A DNA stretch of 64,000 bases from Hormiphora californensis (GCA_020137815.1 CM035356.1:3245063-3309062), one strand, 5' to 3'. Positions 40,833 through 53,699 are shown, counted from the stretch's first letter. Program-made: numbers and translations. Notes: generated by a model from the letters alone, not told the origin.

Positions 40833-40916
40833 CTGTTGATGTACAGTGAAAGAAAGGTCAGGAATATGTTCAAATGGAGTGTAACGAAGCTGATAATATG
40901 CAGGGTATAGAAACCT

Positions 40917-42055
40917 GGGGCTCTTCGACGAAACTTAAAGCACACTTAATAAATAAGCTCTCTTTAGAGTTACACAAGGAAAAATTTTCAGACTTGTCTC
41001 GAGAGGGGTGTCGTCGAACGCTTTCCAAAACCTCACTTTAGGTCCTTGGTGTGAACCACGTGTATACCACGTGAAGCCCCGGATCACCCCTCGTGTATGG
41101 GTGTAGAAAACCAATCAGGAGATCGAAACTGGACACGTGATAGGATTTCCATTACATGGGTTTACACAGGCGTCAATTTGGTCACGTGTAGGGTTCACCA
41201 GCCAATAGTGTTAGCGAGATATCACACCAGATTGGGGGTGAAGAAGAAGTTTGACTTCCATTTCTCAAGATTCAAGAAATTTCAAATCTTCAAAACTCTG
41301 TGTACTCTTACAGTAGCTGGCAATGAATGTTATAGCGGACAAATAGAGATCTAACATTGATTGTTCATTATGAAAAATCAATAAACCTATACACTAATAA
41401 CTTGCAATATTATTTAGGCCAGATGAGATGAATAGATAGGCTGCTAGATGAAGAGATAAACAGTGAAAGTATAGTAGTAGTTCACTGTTCATCTTGTCCT
41501 GCCAGAAGGAAAACAACTGAATTCATCCACATCTTATCTGACTGTGAGAGTCTAATACAGATGGTGTATGCAGTATGGGCTTGGCTGAAACCCCAAACTA
41601 GTGCCTCAATATTGTGGTTGAGTAGAGATAGCTAACTGGGGGACAAGGAGTGCCATTTTATCTTTTTTCTACATGCGAGAAGCAAAATATACACTGTTTT
41701 GTAGCATGTTTTACTTGCCAGCGCTGTCTTGTCTACCATTAAGTCTCCTCTGGAGGAGACTTAACAAACCTCACTTTTCTCGATATTTGAGTGAGATATT
41801 GCGTGAACTATGACGTCATTGTCGCTTCAATTTGGCCCAAATCACGTGATTTTACCACGTGATTAGGGGGTTACGCAAGGTTTGGAGAGCTTGTGTAAAA
41901 CTTCACTTACTACCCCTCAATTTTCACTAAGCAAGATTTCTAAAAAGTTTCGTCGACGCAAACCATGCTTAAGGGGTGTGAAAATCAATTAGAAGGTGTG
42001 AAAGGAGAGTTACGCAACGTTTTTAAGTGTGTTTAAAGTTTCGTCGAAGAGCCCC
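40917..42055. mobile_element. TIR element rich in CACGTG
   Basis: Ends GGGGCTCTTCGACGAAACTT and its complement (to 42055) are followed inward by a second matching pair around AAGCACACTTAA/TTAAGTGTGTTTAAA. CACGTG or near variants occur at about 41056, 41071, 41134, 41182, 41844 and 41857. No convincing target duplication was found and there is no transposase. It lies 85 bp upstream of the first recognised exon (40832) of the minus-strand gene, so it may overlap that gene's promoter or first intron. Confidence 0.75.
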
Positions 42056-42230
42056 TGGTAACCTACTAACAATTCCAACCCTGGGTTACCATAGCAACAC
42101 CCCAATACAAAGATTATTACTCGATATATGCTAAAGCTCAAAGCGATTGATATACACATGGCGATGAAGTGGACAATGTTGATTGCTTGGAAAAAGCAAG
42201 CGGAAGAATCACAGAGAAAAAAGGAGCATG

Positions 42231-42232
42231 GC

Positions 42233-42326
<94 letters not shown>

Positions 42327-42342
42327 GAGAGAGAGAGAGAGG

Positions 42343-42385
<43 letters not shown>

Positions 42386-42417
42386 AGAAAGAGAGAGAGA
42401 GAGAGAGGGAGAGAAAA
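42231..42417. repeat. (GA)n microsatellite
   Basis: About 185 bp of GA with GGA and AAG interruptions. The long frames across it are artefacts. Confidence 0.95.
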
Positions 42418-42419
42418 GA

Positions 42420-42733
42420 TCGGATAGGACAAACAAAGGGCACGAGGCAATTGACGTGCTTATGTCGAGCACAGCCACCGCCGCTATTTCTTGGGACTTT
42501 TCTTTAGCCTTTCAATCGTTATTGATATCGAATAAACTTTCTCACAACTTTCTCTCTCGCTCTCTTTTCAGCAGAAGGACTACAGAAATACAAAAAAGTT
42601 TTAGCACATACATAAACTCCTGATGCACTAAAGTCAAGTACATTACGGGATGGTAGCTGGCTTGAATCTGGCCCGCAAAAACAACAACAAGAAGGGTTGA
42701 GATAGGGATCGATACAGAGAGATAGAGATAAAA

Positions 42734-42765
<32 letters not shown>

Positions 42766-43655
42766 AGATGGAGGGAGAGAACCAATCCAGGAGCACCGTA
42801 TAAACGTTACAGTCCACGTGTAATGTTCTCTATCTTCCTCAACAACTCTATCCTGAGAAACTTGCAGAATCGGAACTGCATATTCAAAAACAACTGTTGA
42901 CTCAAAACATCAAGTAATATTTTGTAGAGGTTCATATACTGTAGAGATTTGAGAAAATATCTCTCTAAAAAGGGAACGGAAGCATACAAACGTACACATG
43001 ATGCACGGGCAGCTTGTACTCACATTGTATAGTGGATAATGGTTTCCTGTTTAGACTTGCTGAGTAAGGGGAGAGAGGGAGGGAGAGAGAGTTTAGACCA
43101 GCTGTAAAGAGGTCAGGGTACTAGGGAGATAATTACAGTGTAGCTGGTGGAGCTTGGTGTAATGACGGGTAATGTTAACATTCTGTTGTTCAGTGGATAA
43201 CTTACTTATTTACTTACTTACTTAAAGTGGGGTGAAAACGGGAAAGAAATATCAACGAAGTTCAGTGAGGTGAATAGAGAAATTATAGCCACGTGGAGGT
43301 GCAAAAAAAAGTTCATTGAGATTCATTGGTTACGTCACCATCATGATTCGTCAGGAAGTGGAAGAGTCAATGCCACTCCGGAAATCCATCATTCATAATC
43401 AGCAATCTCGCATTCTCGAGTGAATACGTGTATGTAAGGAAAATTAGTCGAGTAATTAGGGTACTTTAAAAGAATCTAATATTCGAGAACAAACTGTAAG
43501 GAAAGATTCAATTTTTGATCTTCTTTAATTTTGCCGTTCATCCGGGATTTTTTCAAAAGTTTTGCCCCATTCTTGAAGTGGTAATGAATATCGCGATTCA
43601 TCATTATAGTCCCGAGTATTTGGTCATTCTACGTGCATTTATATATTTTATGTGT
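42420..43655. other. non-coding; short GA tract near 42735
   Basis: No exon is supported. A small GA tract lies at about 42735-42780. Confidence 0.4.
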
Positions 43656-43659
43656 GAGA

Positions 43660-43715
43660 GAGAGGCCCAGGGAGAGAGAGGGGGAAAGAAAGAGATAGAG
43701 ATAGGAAGAGAGAGA

Positions 43716-43803
<88 letters not shown>
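43660..43803. repeat. (GA)n microsatellite
   Basis: Interrupted, then pure GA over about 140 bp. Together with the CT tract at 43945 it forms an inverted pair of simple repeats. Confidence 0.95.
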
Positions 43804-43808
<5 letters not shown>

Positions 43809-43944
43809 GAGTGTTAAGTGAAAGAAAGATATTGTTCGAAAAGGTTAGTTCCTGTGTGCGTGTGAGAGAAAGGAAGGTCCACTTAGACCGAGTAGCTTAC
43901 TGCACTCAGGAGTTTGTGACACTTCACACCTTCATACTGTAACA

Positions 43945-45228
<1,284 letters not shown>

Positions 45229-45297
45229 GGAATACCGCAGCCGCTTTAATACCGAGTAGAGGACCTCTACTCGGTATTATAGCGGCTGCGGTATTCC
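45229..45297. repeat. 34-bp-arm palindrome upstream of the receptor gene
   Basis: GGAATACCGCAGCCGCT pairs with AGCGGCTGCGGTATTCC around the centre GTAGAGGACCTCTAC. There is one mismatch over 34 bp and a single-base loop. It ends 80 bp before the receptor's ATG at 45377, so it is in the 5' UTR or core promoter region. A small MITE or a regulatory hairpin are both possible. Confidence 0.85.
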
Positions 45298-45376
45298 TCT
45301 ACTAGAGGTGGCAGAGCATTTTCGAAGTGTCGCTTCTTTTTTGTCTCCTTTGGTGTCTTTGCATTGAGTCTCGGTT

Positions 45377-48300
45377 ATGGATCTCTTTTACCATGTGCTG
45401 TTCATTTCCATCGCTGCAGGGGTGTCTTCTGGTGGTGGTCAATGTCCAATAGCGATCGATGATGGATTTCTGGTAAGATCTTGCGGGTTCCACTGGATAC
45501 TTACAGAAAGCATCAAAATGACCTGTCTAAACTCAACCGCTACGTATTATAAAGTTTTTATATATGATCCGTATATAAGGTCCTCAAAAGCCTATGTAAC
45601 ATCACTGTGTCCTAACGATACGATACAGTATCAGGCTTGTGGAAGTGTAGACACAATGTTCCAGGGCACGTCGAAACCAGACGTCACGACCGCAGAGCTC
45701 TTCGAAAGGCCCCCCATTTGTGGGAAATTGTGTTATAATCATGACAAGGATCTGTACGGATTTCACAGGACATCGCAGACCTGCCTCAGTGCTCAAACCA
45801 GTGTAGGGTACAAGATACGTACTGTTGAGGGTGAGAGCATAGAGATACGGATAAAGGAGGGAGGTTTGTGTGATGGTGTTTGTGATGAGGTGGAGCAGGT
45901 GGGGAGGATAAGGGCAAGGTTTTTAATATGTGTGGATGAACGGTCTTGTAATGGACATGATTATGGTGCTGTGGTTAAGCATGCCAGGGAGTATTGGTTT
46001 GTCCCCTTCAACATAGTTTTAAACCTTACTCACACCTTCCAAAAAAACTTTACAGATTCTCCGGTAGATGGTTGGTGTAAAAAGTTAAATCAAATAGAAT
46101 TTCCACTTTATAATGCATCACGTTGCTTCCTTCCTCTATTCGCTTACCCCAATCAATACACAAATATCTTTACACCGGACGAGTATTATTGTGATAACGG
46201 TTTAGACCAGACAAACTGTTCGGATCCAGCTAAGATTGCCGGTTCCTGTCTAATCGGGGGGTATCTCTCTACAGTGTCCATTTACATTGTCTGTCAGGAC
46301 AAAGAATTGTGTGATGATGGCATGCACCAAAAGTGTCCCACCATAAACCAGTATTGTACCATTCATAAGCATCAGTTATGCAATGGCCAAGATGACTGTG
46401 CTATGGGTGCGGATGAACGGCAGGAGACTTGTTTAAAGCTCACCCAACGATCGTGTGTTCGTAGTTTTAGCCAAACCCAAGGTCTTCTTAAGATTCCAGT
46501 TGACTGGGTCCAGGATGGAGACGTGGACTGTCTTAACGGGGAGGATGAAAAGAATGACTGGAAAACGTGCGGCAAAGGCATCAGAAGGACAATCCAATAC
46601 TTGACTCATAAATGTGCCAATGTCTTCCTTTGCAAAAGTAATACATCAAACTTTTTAGAGGCCGCCCTATTATGCTCCTTCAAATCAAACTGTGACGAAG
46701 GAGTCTGTCTTTTAGCTACAAGTAGACCGCAAATAACCAGAAAATTGTTAAGCACGAAAACGTCGACAGGAAAAACCCTCAAAAGTTCAGTTTGTGCGAA
46801 AGGAATGGAAACGTTTCTTATTCTAACGAACCAAACGTGTCATACCAGCACTTTTAACCATCCATTTCATCGGTTCTTTGGGCAAAATTATTCAACAGAC
46901 CTAGTTCTCCCAACTAAGAAGCATGATTGTATGTACTTGTACGGGGAAGCGTATGTCTTTTACAGCTGTTCAGGACTGTGCTTCAACACACCGTGTCCCT
47001 TGAAAAGGCCCGTCCTTCATAACACTTGTAGCAACCTCAAAAGTAAAATTTATTCTCTCAACCTACAGCTTGGCTCAATTACCATTGTGCAAAAGTCTCG
47101 CGAACGGTTCCACAATGACTTCTTTGTTTGTAAAAACACGAAATGCATCCCGTTTGAGAAAGTGTGTGATCTTGTTGATGACTGTTTGGACAGGTCTGAT
47201 GAAGAGGAATGTACGAACAGTTTTCAGTGTACCGATAAATCTGGTTTTCTCGCTTTGAGCCAGAAATGCGATGGAAAGGTTGACTGCAAGGACCTATCTG
47301 ATGAATGCAATGAGAGTTGTAAAAGAAAGGCCGTAAAGAGTTGCTATACTTTAGGAATTGCATTTGTCATGGGAGTTGCAGGTGTAGTCTTTGCGATTGG
47401 AAGTCTAATCAAAGGCTTATGGAACATACAAAAAGCAGAAAAGAGTGGCGAATTCATCAATCAGAGCATGGTCTTGATGATTTCCTTCGGAGATCTACTG
47501 ACTTCTGTATATCTTCTTACCCTCACTACAATCCACTGGATCCATGGTTGTGGTTTCTGTGAACACCAAATTGAATGGCTTAGTGGAGTGCCCTGTACCA
47601 TTATTGGGGTTTTGAATAGCACTGGATCATCCATTTCTTCTTTTGTAATGGCCTTGGTGAGCTGCTTCCGACTCCATAGTACAGTTATGGCCCTTCGATA
47701 CCGCCGTTCAAAGAAGGTTACTCTGGAGCTGAAGGTGAAGTTAGCAGTCCTAATCGGAGGAGTTGTCTTACTATCTCTAGCAATGTCTACCCTCCCTCTG
47801 TTAGACACCCTGGATGATTGGTTTGTCAATGGACTTGTATTTGATCAGGGTATCAAACTATTTGTCGGGGTAATGGACAAAATTCAGCTGATGAAGATTG
47901 TTCGGGGTTACCATGGTAGCCAAAAAATCGCGCAGTCTGGCAACGCTGTGTCTTGGAACACGTTCCAAGAAATGATCTCTGAGATGTTTTCCCATGATTA
48001 CGATCCGGTTAGGGGCAAAAAGCTGTCATTTTACGGTAACGACCCAGTGTGCATGTTCAAGGCTTTTGTCCTTCCAAATGATCCTCAAGTGTTTTACGTT
48101 TGGTTTTACCTAAGCCTCTATTTTATCTGCTTTGTATGTGTAGCGGTATGCCATGGGGCGATTGCAGTTCTCGCCAAAAAGTCTCAAGTCCAAAGAAACA
48201 CGACGTCTAACTTGCTCAATCGCAAGGTCTCTTTGATCTGCCTAACTGATTTCTGCTGCTGGATGCCCTTCCTTATCTGTTGCGTCCTCCACACAGCTGA

Positions 48301-48892
48301 GATTATGGATATGTCACCGTGGTACCAAATCTTCTCCCTCAACATTCTCCCCCTCAACTCGATCCTGAATCCTGTTTTGTACAGTGATTTATTTGCCACG
48401 GTTTGGAATTGCATTAAAAAGCACCAGATTGTCATATTTGCTCCTGAAGGCACTCCTGAAGGCACTCCTGAAGCCGCTCCTGAGACCGCTTCTGGAGCCG
48501 CTCCTGAAGCCGCTCCGGAAGCCACTCCGGAAGCCGCTCCTGAAGCCGCTCCTGAAGCTACTCCTGAAGCCGCTCCTGAAGCTACTCCTGAAGCCGCTCC
48601 TGAAGCCGCTCCTGAAGCCACTCCTGAAGCCGCTCCTGAAGCCGCTCCTGAAGCCATTCCTGAAGCCGCTCCTGAAGCCGCTCCTGAAGCTACTCCTGAA
48701 GCCGCTCCTGGAGCTGCTTGTGAAGCTGCTCCCGAAAATGCTCCTGATAATGTTACTGAATCTGTCCCAGCTCATAAAAACTCTCCTAAAATCGCTGTTG
48801 AAAACGGTCCTGAAGCCGCTCCTGATATTGCGCCAAAAATTCCTGCTCAAAATACTCCTGAAGGTGAAGCCGCCCCTGATCCGGCTGGATAG
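45377..48892 (+). CDS. intronless LDLa seven-transmembrane receptor with PEA-repeat tail
   Basis: A single open frame of 1171 residues. The ATG at 45377 opens a signal peptide (FYHVLFISIAAGVSS). The ectodomain (to about residue 650) is Cys-rich with LDLa-like modules, such as CTIHKHQLCNGQDDC and, near 581-612, CIPFEKVCDLVDDCLDRSDE, and has many NxS/T sites. Helices run from about 655 to 1005: helix 3 ends SCFRL rather than DRY, helix 6 has CCWMP, and helix 7 has LPLNSILNPVLYS. It is collinear with the receptor at 22778-27371 (shared TNCSDP, CTIHK, NDPQ-type and FYGND segments) but lacks that gene's introns. The C-tail from about residue 1021 to 1115 is a run of APEAAPEAT-type pentamers, then a less regular Pro/Ala/Glu region. 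A plasma-membrane receptor is expected; ligand and G protein are unknown. Confidence 0.93.
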   Translation: MDLFYHVLFISIAAGVSSGGGQCPIAIDDGFLVRSCGFHWILTESIKMTCLNSTATYYKVFIYDPYIRSSKAYVTSLCPNDTIQYQACGSVDTMFQGTSKPDVTTAELFERPPICGKLCYNHDKDLYGFHRTSQTCLSAQTSVGYKIRTVEGESIEIRIKEGGLCDGVCDEVEQVGRIRARFLICVDERSCNGHDYGAVVKHAREYWFVPFNIVLNLTHTFQKNFTDSPVDGWCKKLNQIEFPLYNASRCFLPLFAYPNQYTNIFTPDEYYCDNGLDQTNCSDPAKIAGSCLIGGYLSTVSIYIVCQDKELCDDGMHQKCPTINQYCTIHKHQLCNGQDDCAMGADERQETCLKLTQRSCVRSFSQTQGLLKIPVDWVQDGDVDCLNGEDEKNDWKTCGKGIRRTIQYLTHKCANVFLCKSNTSNFLEAALLCSFKSNCDEGVCLLATSRPQITRKLLSTKTSTGKTLKSSVCAKGMETFLILTNQTCHTSTFNHPFHRFFGQNYSTDLVLPTKKHDCMYLYGEAYVFYSCSGLCFNTPCPLKRPVLHNTCSNLKSKIYSLNLQLGSITIVQKSRERFHNDFFVCKNTKCIPFEKVCDLVDDCLDRSDEEECTNSFQCTDKSGFLALSQKCDGKVDCKDLSDECNESCKRKAVKSCYTLGIAFVMGVAGVVFAIGSLIKGLWNIQKAEKSGEFINQSMVLMISFGDLLTSVYLLTLTTIHWIHGCGFCEHQIEWLSGVPCTIIGVLNSTGSSISSFVMALVSCFRLHSTVMALRYRRSKKVTLELKVKLAVLIGGVVLLSLAMSTLPLLDTLDDWFVNGLVFDQGIKLFVGVMDKIQLMKIVRGYHGSQKIAQSGNAVSWNTFQEMISEMFSHDYDPVRGKKLSFYGNDPVCMFKAFVLPNDPQVFYVWFYLSLYFICFVCVAVCHGAIAVLAKKSQVQRNTTSNLLNRKVSLICLTDFCCWMPFLICCVLHTAEIMDMSPWYQIFSLNILPLNSILNPVLYSDLFATVWNCIKKHQIVIFAPEGTPEGTPEAAPETASGAAPEAAPEATPEAAPEAAPEATPEAAPEATPEAAPEAAPEATPEAAPEAAPEAIPEAAPEAAPEATPEAAPGAACEAAPENAPDNVTESVPAHKNSPKIAVENGPEAAPDIAPKIPAQNTPEGEAAPDPAG
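48440..48720 (+). repeat. 15-bp coding minisatellite (APE-A/T-A pentamers)
   Basis: Units of GCTCCTGAAGCCGCT and variants (ACT, ATT or GCT at one codon) recur about 18 times in frame in the receptor C-tail. The opposite strand and the other frames are open by composition only. Confidence 0.93.
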
Positions 48893-49965
48893 CAAACTGA
48901 CTTTGCGCTTTCAGTTTCAGATTTTTTAAAATCTCGATTTCAATTTTCAATGATCCGAATCATTCCTTTTAATGAGCTTCTGTGATCACCTCTGAACTCT
49001 TACCACTATATCAATCTCATTACTCTGATACTCCCCGGATCAAACGCTTGAAAACTATACGTGGGGCAGACTGTGAGTGTGACCAAACTGCTGTGTTTTG
49101 AGCTGAGTTTACTGTAATTACATGAACTGTAACTTTATTTATTTCTCCAACTCGTAAAATAGTTGTTTTTTCAATAAAACGCAATAAAATTCCAAACGGC
49201 AATCATTCCAAAAAGTATTATCTTTCGGCCCGACCCATTATCGATTGTTGTCTTTGGCTATTATCAGCTTACGACAAAGATAAGATATCTGAGATGTTTT
49301 CCCAGGATCCATGGTGAGCGGCAACAGACGGCCCATGGGTGAATATGTCCCTACTACAATATAGCACTGCAGTGTTGTAGTAGGGACATGGCTGTTTCGC
49401 TAGATTACTTTGTTCCTGAACTTTCTGAAGCACTATCTAAATACTGGTCCCTGATTGGCTGATAACCAGTCACGTGACCTAAATAACGAGTTCTGATTGG
49501 TTGATTACTCGTGTCAGTCGGTTCCTGCTGTAGCACTATCTAAATGTCACCAGCCCGCTATGTCGTCCTATATAGCCCTCCCTGGCTCGATCATCCACAT
49601 CAACATGTCTTATTCTGCTAAAGCTCTATACCCCCTCTATATTATTAGCATTGCATATTCAATGGGTCTTATCAAATATTCTGGAATCTCAAATGGTTCC
49701 TCTTTTATCTATCTTCTTTATTATGGGTAGATTGCTCCGAGCGTCTTTTTTGGCACACAATACATTGTCATTTGTCAAGCTTATTGCCAATATGTATCTC
49801 CAAACAACGACAGCTGTTTCATAAAATATATCCGGTACCACTGTGGTGCTGTGATAGTACCACATACTGTGGGTGGTGCCGGATGAGTATAAAGAACTCA
49901 TAAAGTTACTTTTGTGCTACCTGCATCTTTCTATCAGCTTCACACCGGAAACTGCAGTCAGATAA
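48893..49965. other. intergenic; palindrome at 49345-49389
   Basis: ATGTCCCTACTACAA at 49345 pairs with TTGTAGTAGGGACAT ending at 49389, around CACTGCAGTG. Nothing else is supported. Confidence 0.6.
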
Positions 49966-49967
49966 AG

Positions 49968-50088
49968 AAAAAGAGAGAGAAGAGAGAGAGAGAGGAGAGA
50001 GAAGAGAGAGAGATCGGAGAGAGGAGAGGAGGTATAGAGGAGGGCGAGAGGAGAGAGAGAAGAATGGAGGATGAGATAGACGAGAGAG

Positions 50089-50144
<56 letters not shown>

Positions 50145-50157
50145 GAGAGAAAGGGAC

Positions 50158-50204
<47 letters not shown>

Positions 50205-50205
50205 G
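49968..50205. repeat. GA-rich microsatellite
   Basis: Interrupted GA tract of about 240 bp with AGG, AAAG and GACAGA variants. Confidence 0.93.
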
Positions 50206-50365
50206 CCGCTGTTCGTCCCTATATAGGAACTGTATGTTAGAGTCTCTATACGGTTGAACAATGAACAGTTCGGGGTTTCAGCTGTCGAAATGAACCTCCG
50301 ATCTGGTGAACCTTCTTGTCTTTGTTGTTGATTCCTTGTTGTCCTACTATTGAGGTCATTGTATT

Positions 50366-51590
50366 GAATACCACAATGGTATGTCTTCTACTTCCGGCTA
50401 CTTATGCTCTGATCATAGCCATGTATCCACCGTATTTACTTAAATTGAGGGGTGACTTCATTAGGAGCAAATAACGCCAAATGGATTTTCGCAGCAAGTG
50501 TGATTTTCCTCTGCTGGAAATCCGTGCGTGTGATTTACCCCGTCCCTATGATCCAGATTTTGAAAACAATTTACACTTGGCACTATTGCCTGTCAATTAT
50601 GTACATTTTGACACAATTAACAGCTCAATTCGCACTTTGTCATTTCCTTGTTTGACACGTGTGGGAAGATGTGCAGCATGACACATGCAGTTGTAATCAG
50701 TCATGTTTAGTACACCTTGCCTTGTTCGACCCTCTTCGACCAATTTTGAAATATCAATTGTGCTCGCTACCTGTCCCCTCACTCGTCGCCTGTCAGAGCA
50801 TTGGGGGGAATTTGCTGACCCATTCCGTTTCGTCTCAAAAGAAGGGTTCTGCGCGAAAACTGTGGTCACGAAATTGGCTGACAAGCTCGTACTCGCCGCA
50901 TGGGAAGCTTAGTTATTGGTTTAAAAGCAATCGCAATTCTCTCATCAGAATTGTGTGTCGCTAATGTGTAGACGTGAATACCACAATGTTATGTCTTCTA
51001 CTTCCGGCTACTTATGTTCATGCAGCTCTGATCATAGCCATGTATCCACCGGGTATTTACTTAAATTGAGGGATGACTTCGTTAGGGGCAAATCACATTG
51101 GTTACGAAGTTACCCCTTGTCACACAGAGTGTGAGGTGTCTTCGATACCAACAAATCACGCCAAATGGATTTCCGGCAGCAAGTGTGATTTTCCTATGCC
51201 GGAAATCTGTGCGTGAAAATCAATTTGGTGTTATTCGCCCCTATGATTCAGATTTTAAAAACAATTTACACTTGGCACTATTGCCTGTCAATTATGTACA
51301 TTTTGACACAGCATTATAGCTGTCACAATTAACAGTCAATTCGCCTTTGTCATTCCGTGTTTGACACGTGTGGGAAGAAGATGTGCAGCATGACACATGC
51401 AGTGGTAATCAGTCATGTGTAGTACACCTTAAGCCTTGTTCGACCCTCTTCGACCACTTCTAAAATATCAATTGTGCTCGCTACCTGTCCCCTCGCTCGT
51501 CGCCGGCATGGGAAGCCGTTCTGTTATTTGGTTAAATTAGTTTAAAAGCAATCGCAACTCTTTCTCATCAGAATTGTGTCGCTAATGTGT
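50366..51590. repeat. two tandem copies of a 610-bp unit
   Basis: GAATACCACAATG followed by TATGTCTTCTACTTCCGG occurs at 50366 and 50976, and the following approximately 600 bp match throughout with small indels. Both contain ATTTACTTAAATTGAGGG, AATTTACACTTGGCACTATT and TGTACATTTTGACACA. The second unit has an extra block near 51095 (GGTTACGAAGTTACCCC). No protein is evident. Confidence 0.85.
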
Positions 51591-51659
51591 AGACTAGCTC
51601 CCCAGAATAGATATAACACACCTTGGCTAGGAGTGAAGATAGCTGAAAAGAAGATCTAT

Positions 51660-52181
51660 GTAAGACGAGAGAGAGACGAGAGAAGAGAGGAAGCGTAGAA
51701 AATAGAGAGTCAAAAAGAAAAAGAGAGAGACGAGAGAGAGAGAGGAAGAGAAGAGAGATAGGACGAGGATGACAAAAGTAGGAGAGAGAGAGCAGTAGCA
51801 GAGAGGCGCGGAGTAGAGAGAGAGCGAGAGAGAGGGAGGGGGGGAGAAGGAAGGAGAGCGAAAAAGCAGATAGAGAGAGGAGCGAAGAAGAGAGTGCAGG
51901 GAAGAGAGAGAAGAGAAGAGAAGATGAAGATGAGCGTAAGAGAGAGAGGGCAGAGCTAGAAAGAGCACTAACAGAGACCGAGAAGATGGCAGAAGGAGCG
52001 AGAAGAGAGCAGCAGAGAGAGAGAGAGAGAGCGCTGAGAAGGCGAAGAGAAGAGAGAGAGCGGAGAGGAGAGAGAGAGAGAAAGGAGAGGAGAGGAGAGC
52101 GATCACAAGAAAGAGAGAGAGAGCGAGAGAGAGAGAGAGAGGAGAGAGACAGAGAGAGAGAGAAGAGCTCGAGAGAGCGAG

Positions 52182-52232
<51 letters not shown>

Positions 52233-52235
52233 CCC
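51660..52235. repeat. long GA-rich tract meeting a CT tract
   Basis: About 520 bp of purine-rich GA derivatives end at AGAGATCTCTCT (about 52180), where the strand bias flips to pure CT for 50 bp. This leaves a self-complementary GA/CT junction able to fold back. Confidence 0.9.
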
Positions 52236-52847
52236 CCTCTTCTCTAATTCATCGTTTTCTTTTTTCCTTGTTCTTTTTTGTCTGCTCATTTTATACGAGC
52301 CACTTTTGTTTTCTGCAAAAACCTCACAGCAGACTGAAAAAAAAAGATATGGGAAGAGTAAAAGATCATTAAAGGGTCATTTCATTTTTGATAAAAATAC
52401 TGGGGTTTTAAATGTCAAAAAAAACCAATTCAGGCATGACCCCTTTCGGTTAAAACGGGTAGTTTCCCATACACATATGCCCAACGGATAGCCCCGGTTA
52501 GGAGAGGGCGGGACAATTTAAGAGAATTTTTTTTTTCCCAATAAACTTTCATTTTGGCCCTCCCCCGACTGGCCCCACGGTCTTCTTTCCAATTTCACCT
52601 TTTTTCCTTTTTTAACCTTTGTTAGGGCTGGGTTTTACTCCCTTTTTTAGGGGGGAGTTATGATTTGGGCAATGGAGATCGTCCGAAAAATATGAGGGGG
52701 GGGAGAAAATGCAAGTTTTACACTAAAAAATTGCCGGCAGGGAAAATTGAAGTCTTTGTCTGTAAATCTTTGTATTGCATTGGGGGACGGTCATGATCTC
52801 TATCTTCTACCACTTTCCTGCTTTGTCTTTGAAAGGACCCATTCATA

Positions 52848-53014
52848 CAGTCAGACCCCGATTTACCGGGCCCCGATTTACCGGAACCCCGATTTCCCCC
52901 GTACCGGGAAAATTTCCCCCCAAATAGGAAAAAACAGATTTGGACCCCGAAAAACCGGGCCCCCGTTTTCCCCGGGAAAACCCCCCCCGAGCATCCCGGA
53001 ATCGGGGTCCGCTG
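52848..53014. mobile_element. short degenerate relative of the TA-flanked element at 30057
   Basis: It begins TA-CAGTCAGACCCCGATTTA and ends CGGGGTCCGCTGT. CCCCGATTTACCGG recurs as in the 30057-30922 element, but many A and T positions are replaced by extended C or G runs. Confidence 0.6.
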
Positions 53015-53119
53015 TTTTGAGAGGAATTTCCTGATGTTTTTGGTTTTTTTGGGGACTCAATATATTTATATTTATTTAGAGAAAAGTTGGAATTTGCCAA
53101 ATGTTATTGTGTATTTTGT

Positions 53120-53698
53120 AGTATTGTTAAATATGGGGGGGACTCTAGTGAACTCTAAGCTAAGAGGGACTCATTCTAAATTTGATTTGTAAAGAGTCCA
53201 AAAATTTTAAACTCGGAGGCTCTTTTTCAAAAAATTACAAGGGCGGACTCTTTTCTAAAAGTCAAACAAAAGGGGCTCTATATCTACATAAAATCTAAAT
53301 TGATTAGGTCCACCCTTTTTGCCGCAACTCGAGATTTCGGCCGTTAGGCCGGAAGAGGTTTGCCCCTACCCCATACTAATTTAGAAGTGTTAGGGGGGGG
53401 GCCGTATTTGGGTCCCGGGGTTAGGTTAGGGTAGGGTTAGGGTTAGGGTTTTTTTGGGTTGGGTTTGGATTTTAGAATGAGTCCGGGTTGGGGGGGTTTT
53501 TCGCCAAAAGACTAGAGGGCTCTGTATCTAAAAATCTACACAGGGGGGCCCTTTTTCAAAATCTAACAGGGAGGCCTTTTCTAAACTTTTTTCAAAATCT
53601 AACTGTAGATAAAGAGTCCGTTTTTAGATATAGAGTCCGCCTTGAATTTAGATAAAGAGTCCGTTAGCACTAGAGTCCGCCCACCTATAGTATTATTG
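53120..53698. repeat. inverted-repeat element with telomere-like core
   Basis: Arms share GGACTCTAGTG and AAGAGTCC-type motifs in opposite orientation (53135-53290 with 53520-53690) and outer AGTATTGTTAAA/TATAGTATTATTG ends. The core at 53419-53452 holds about five TTAGGG or TTAGG units in a row. Confidence 0.55.
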
Positions 53699-53699
53699 T

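Noticed and set aside
48184-48929. Overlapping open frames on both strands of the receptor C-tail
   Set aside because: The 15-bp repeat keeps all frames open. Only the frame continuous with the receptor has biological support.
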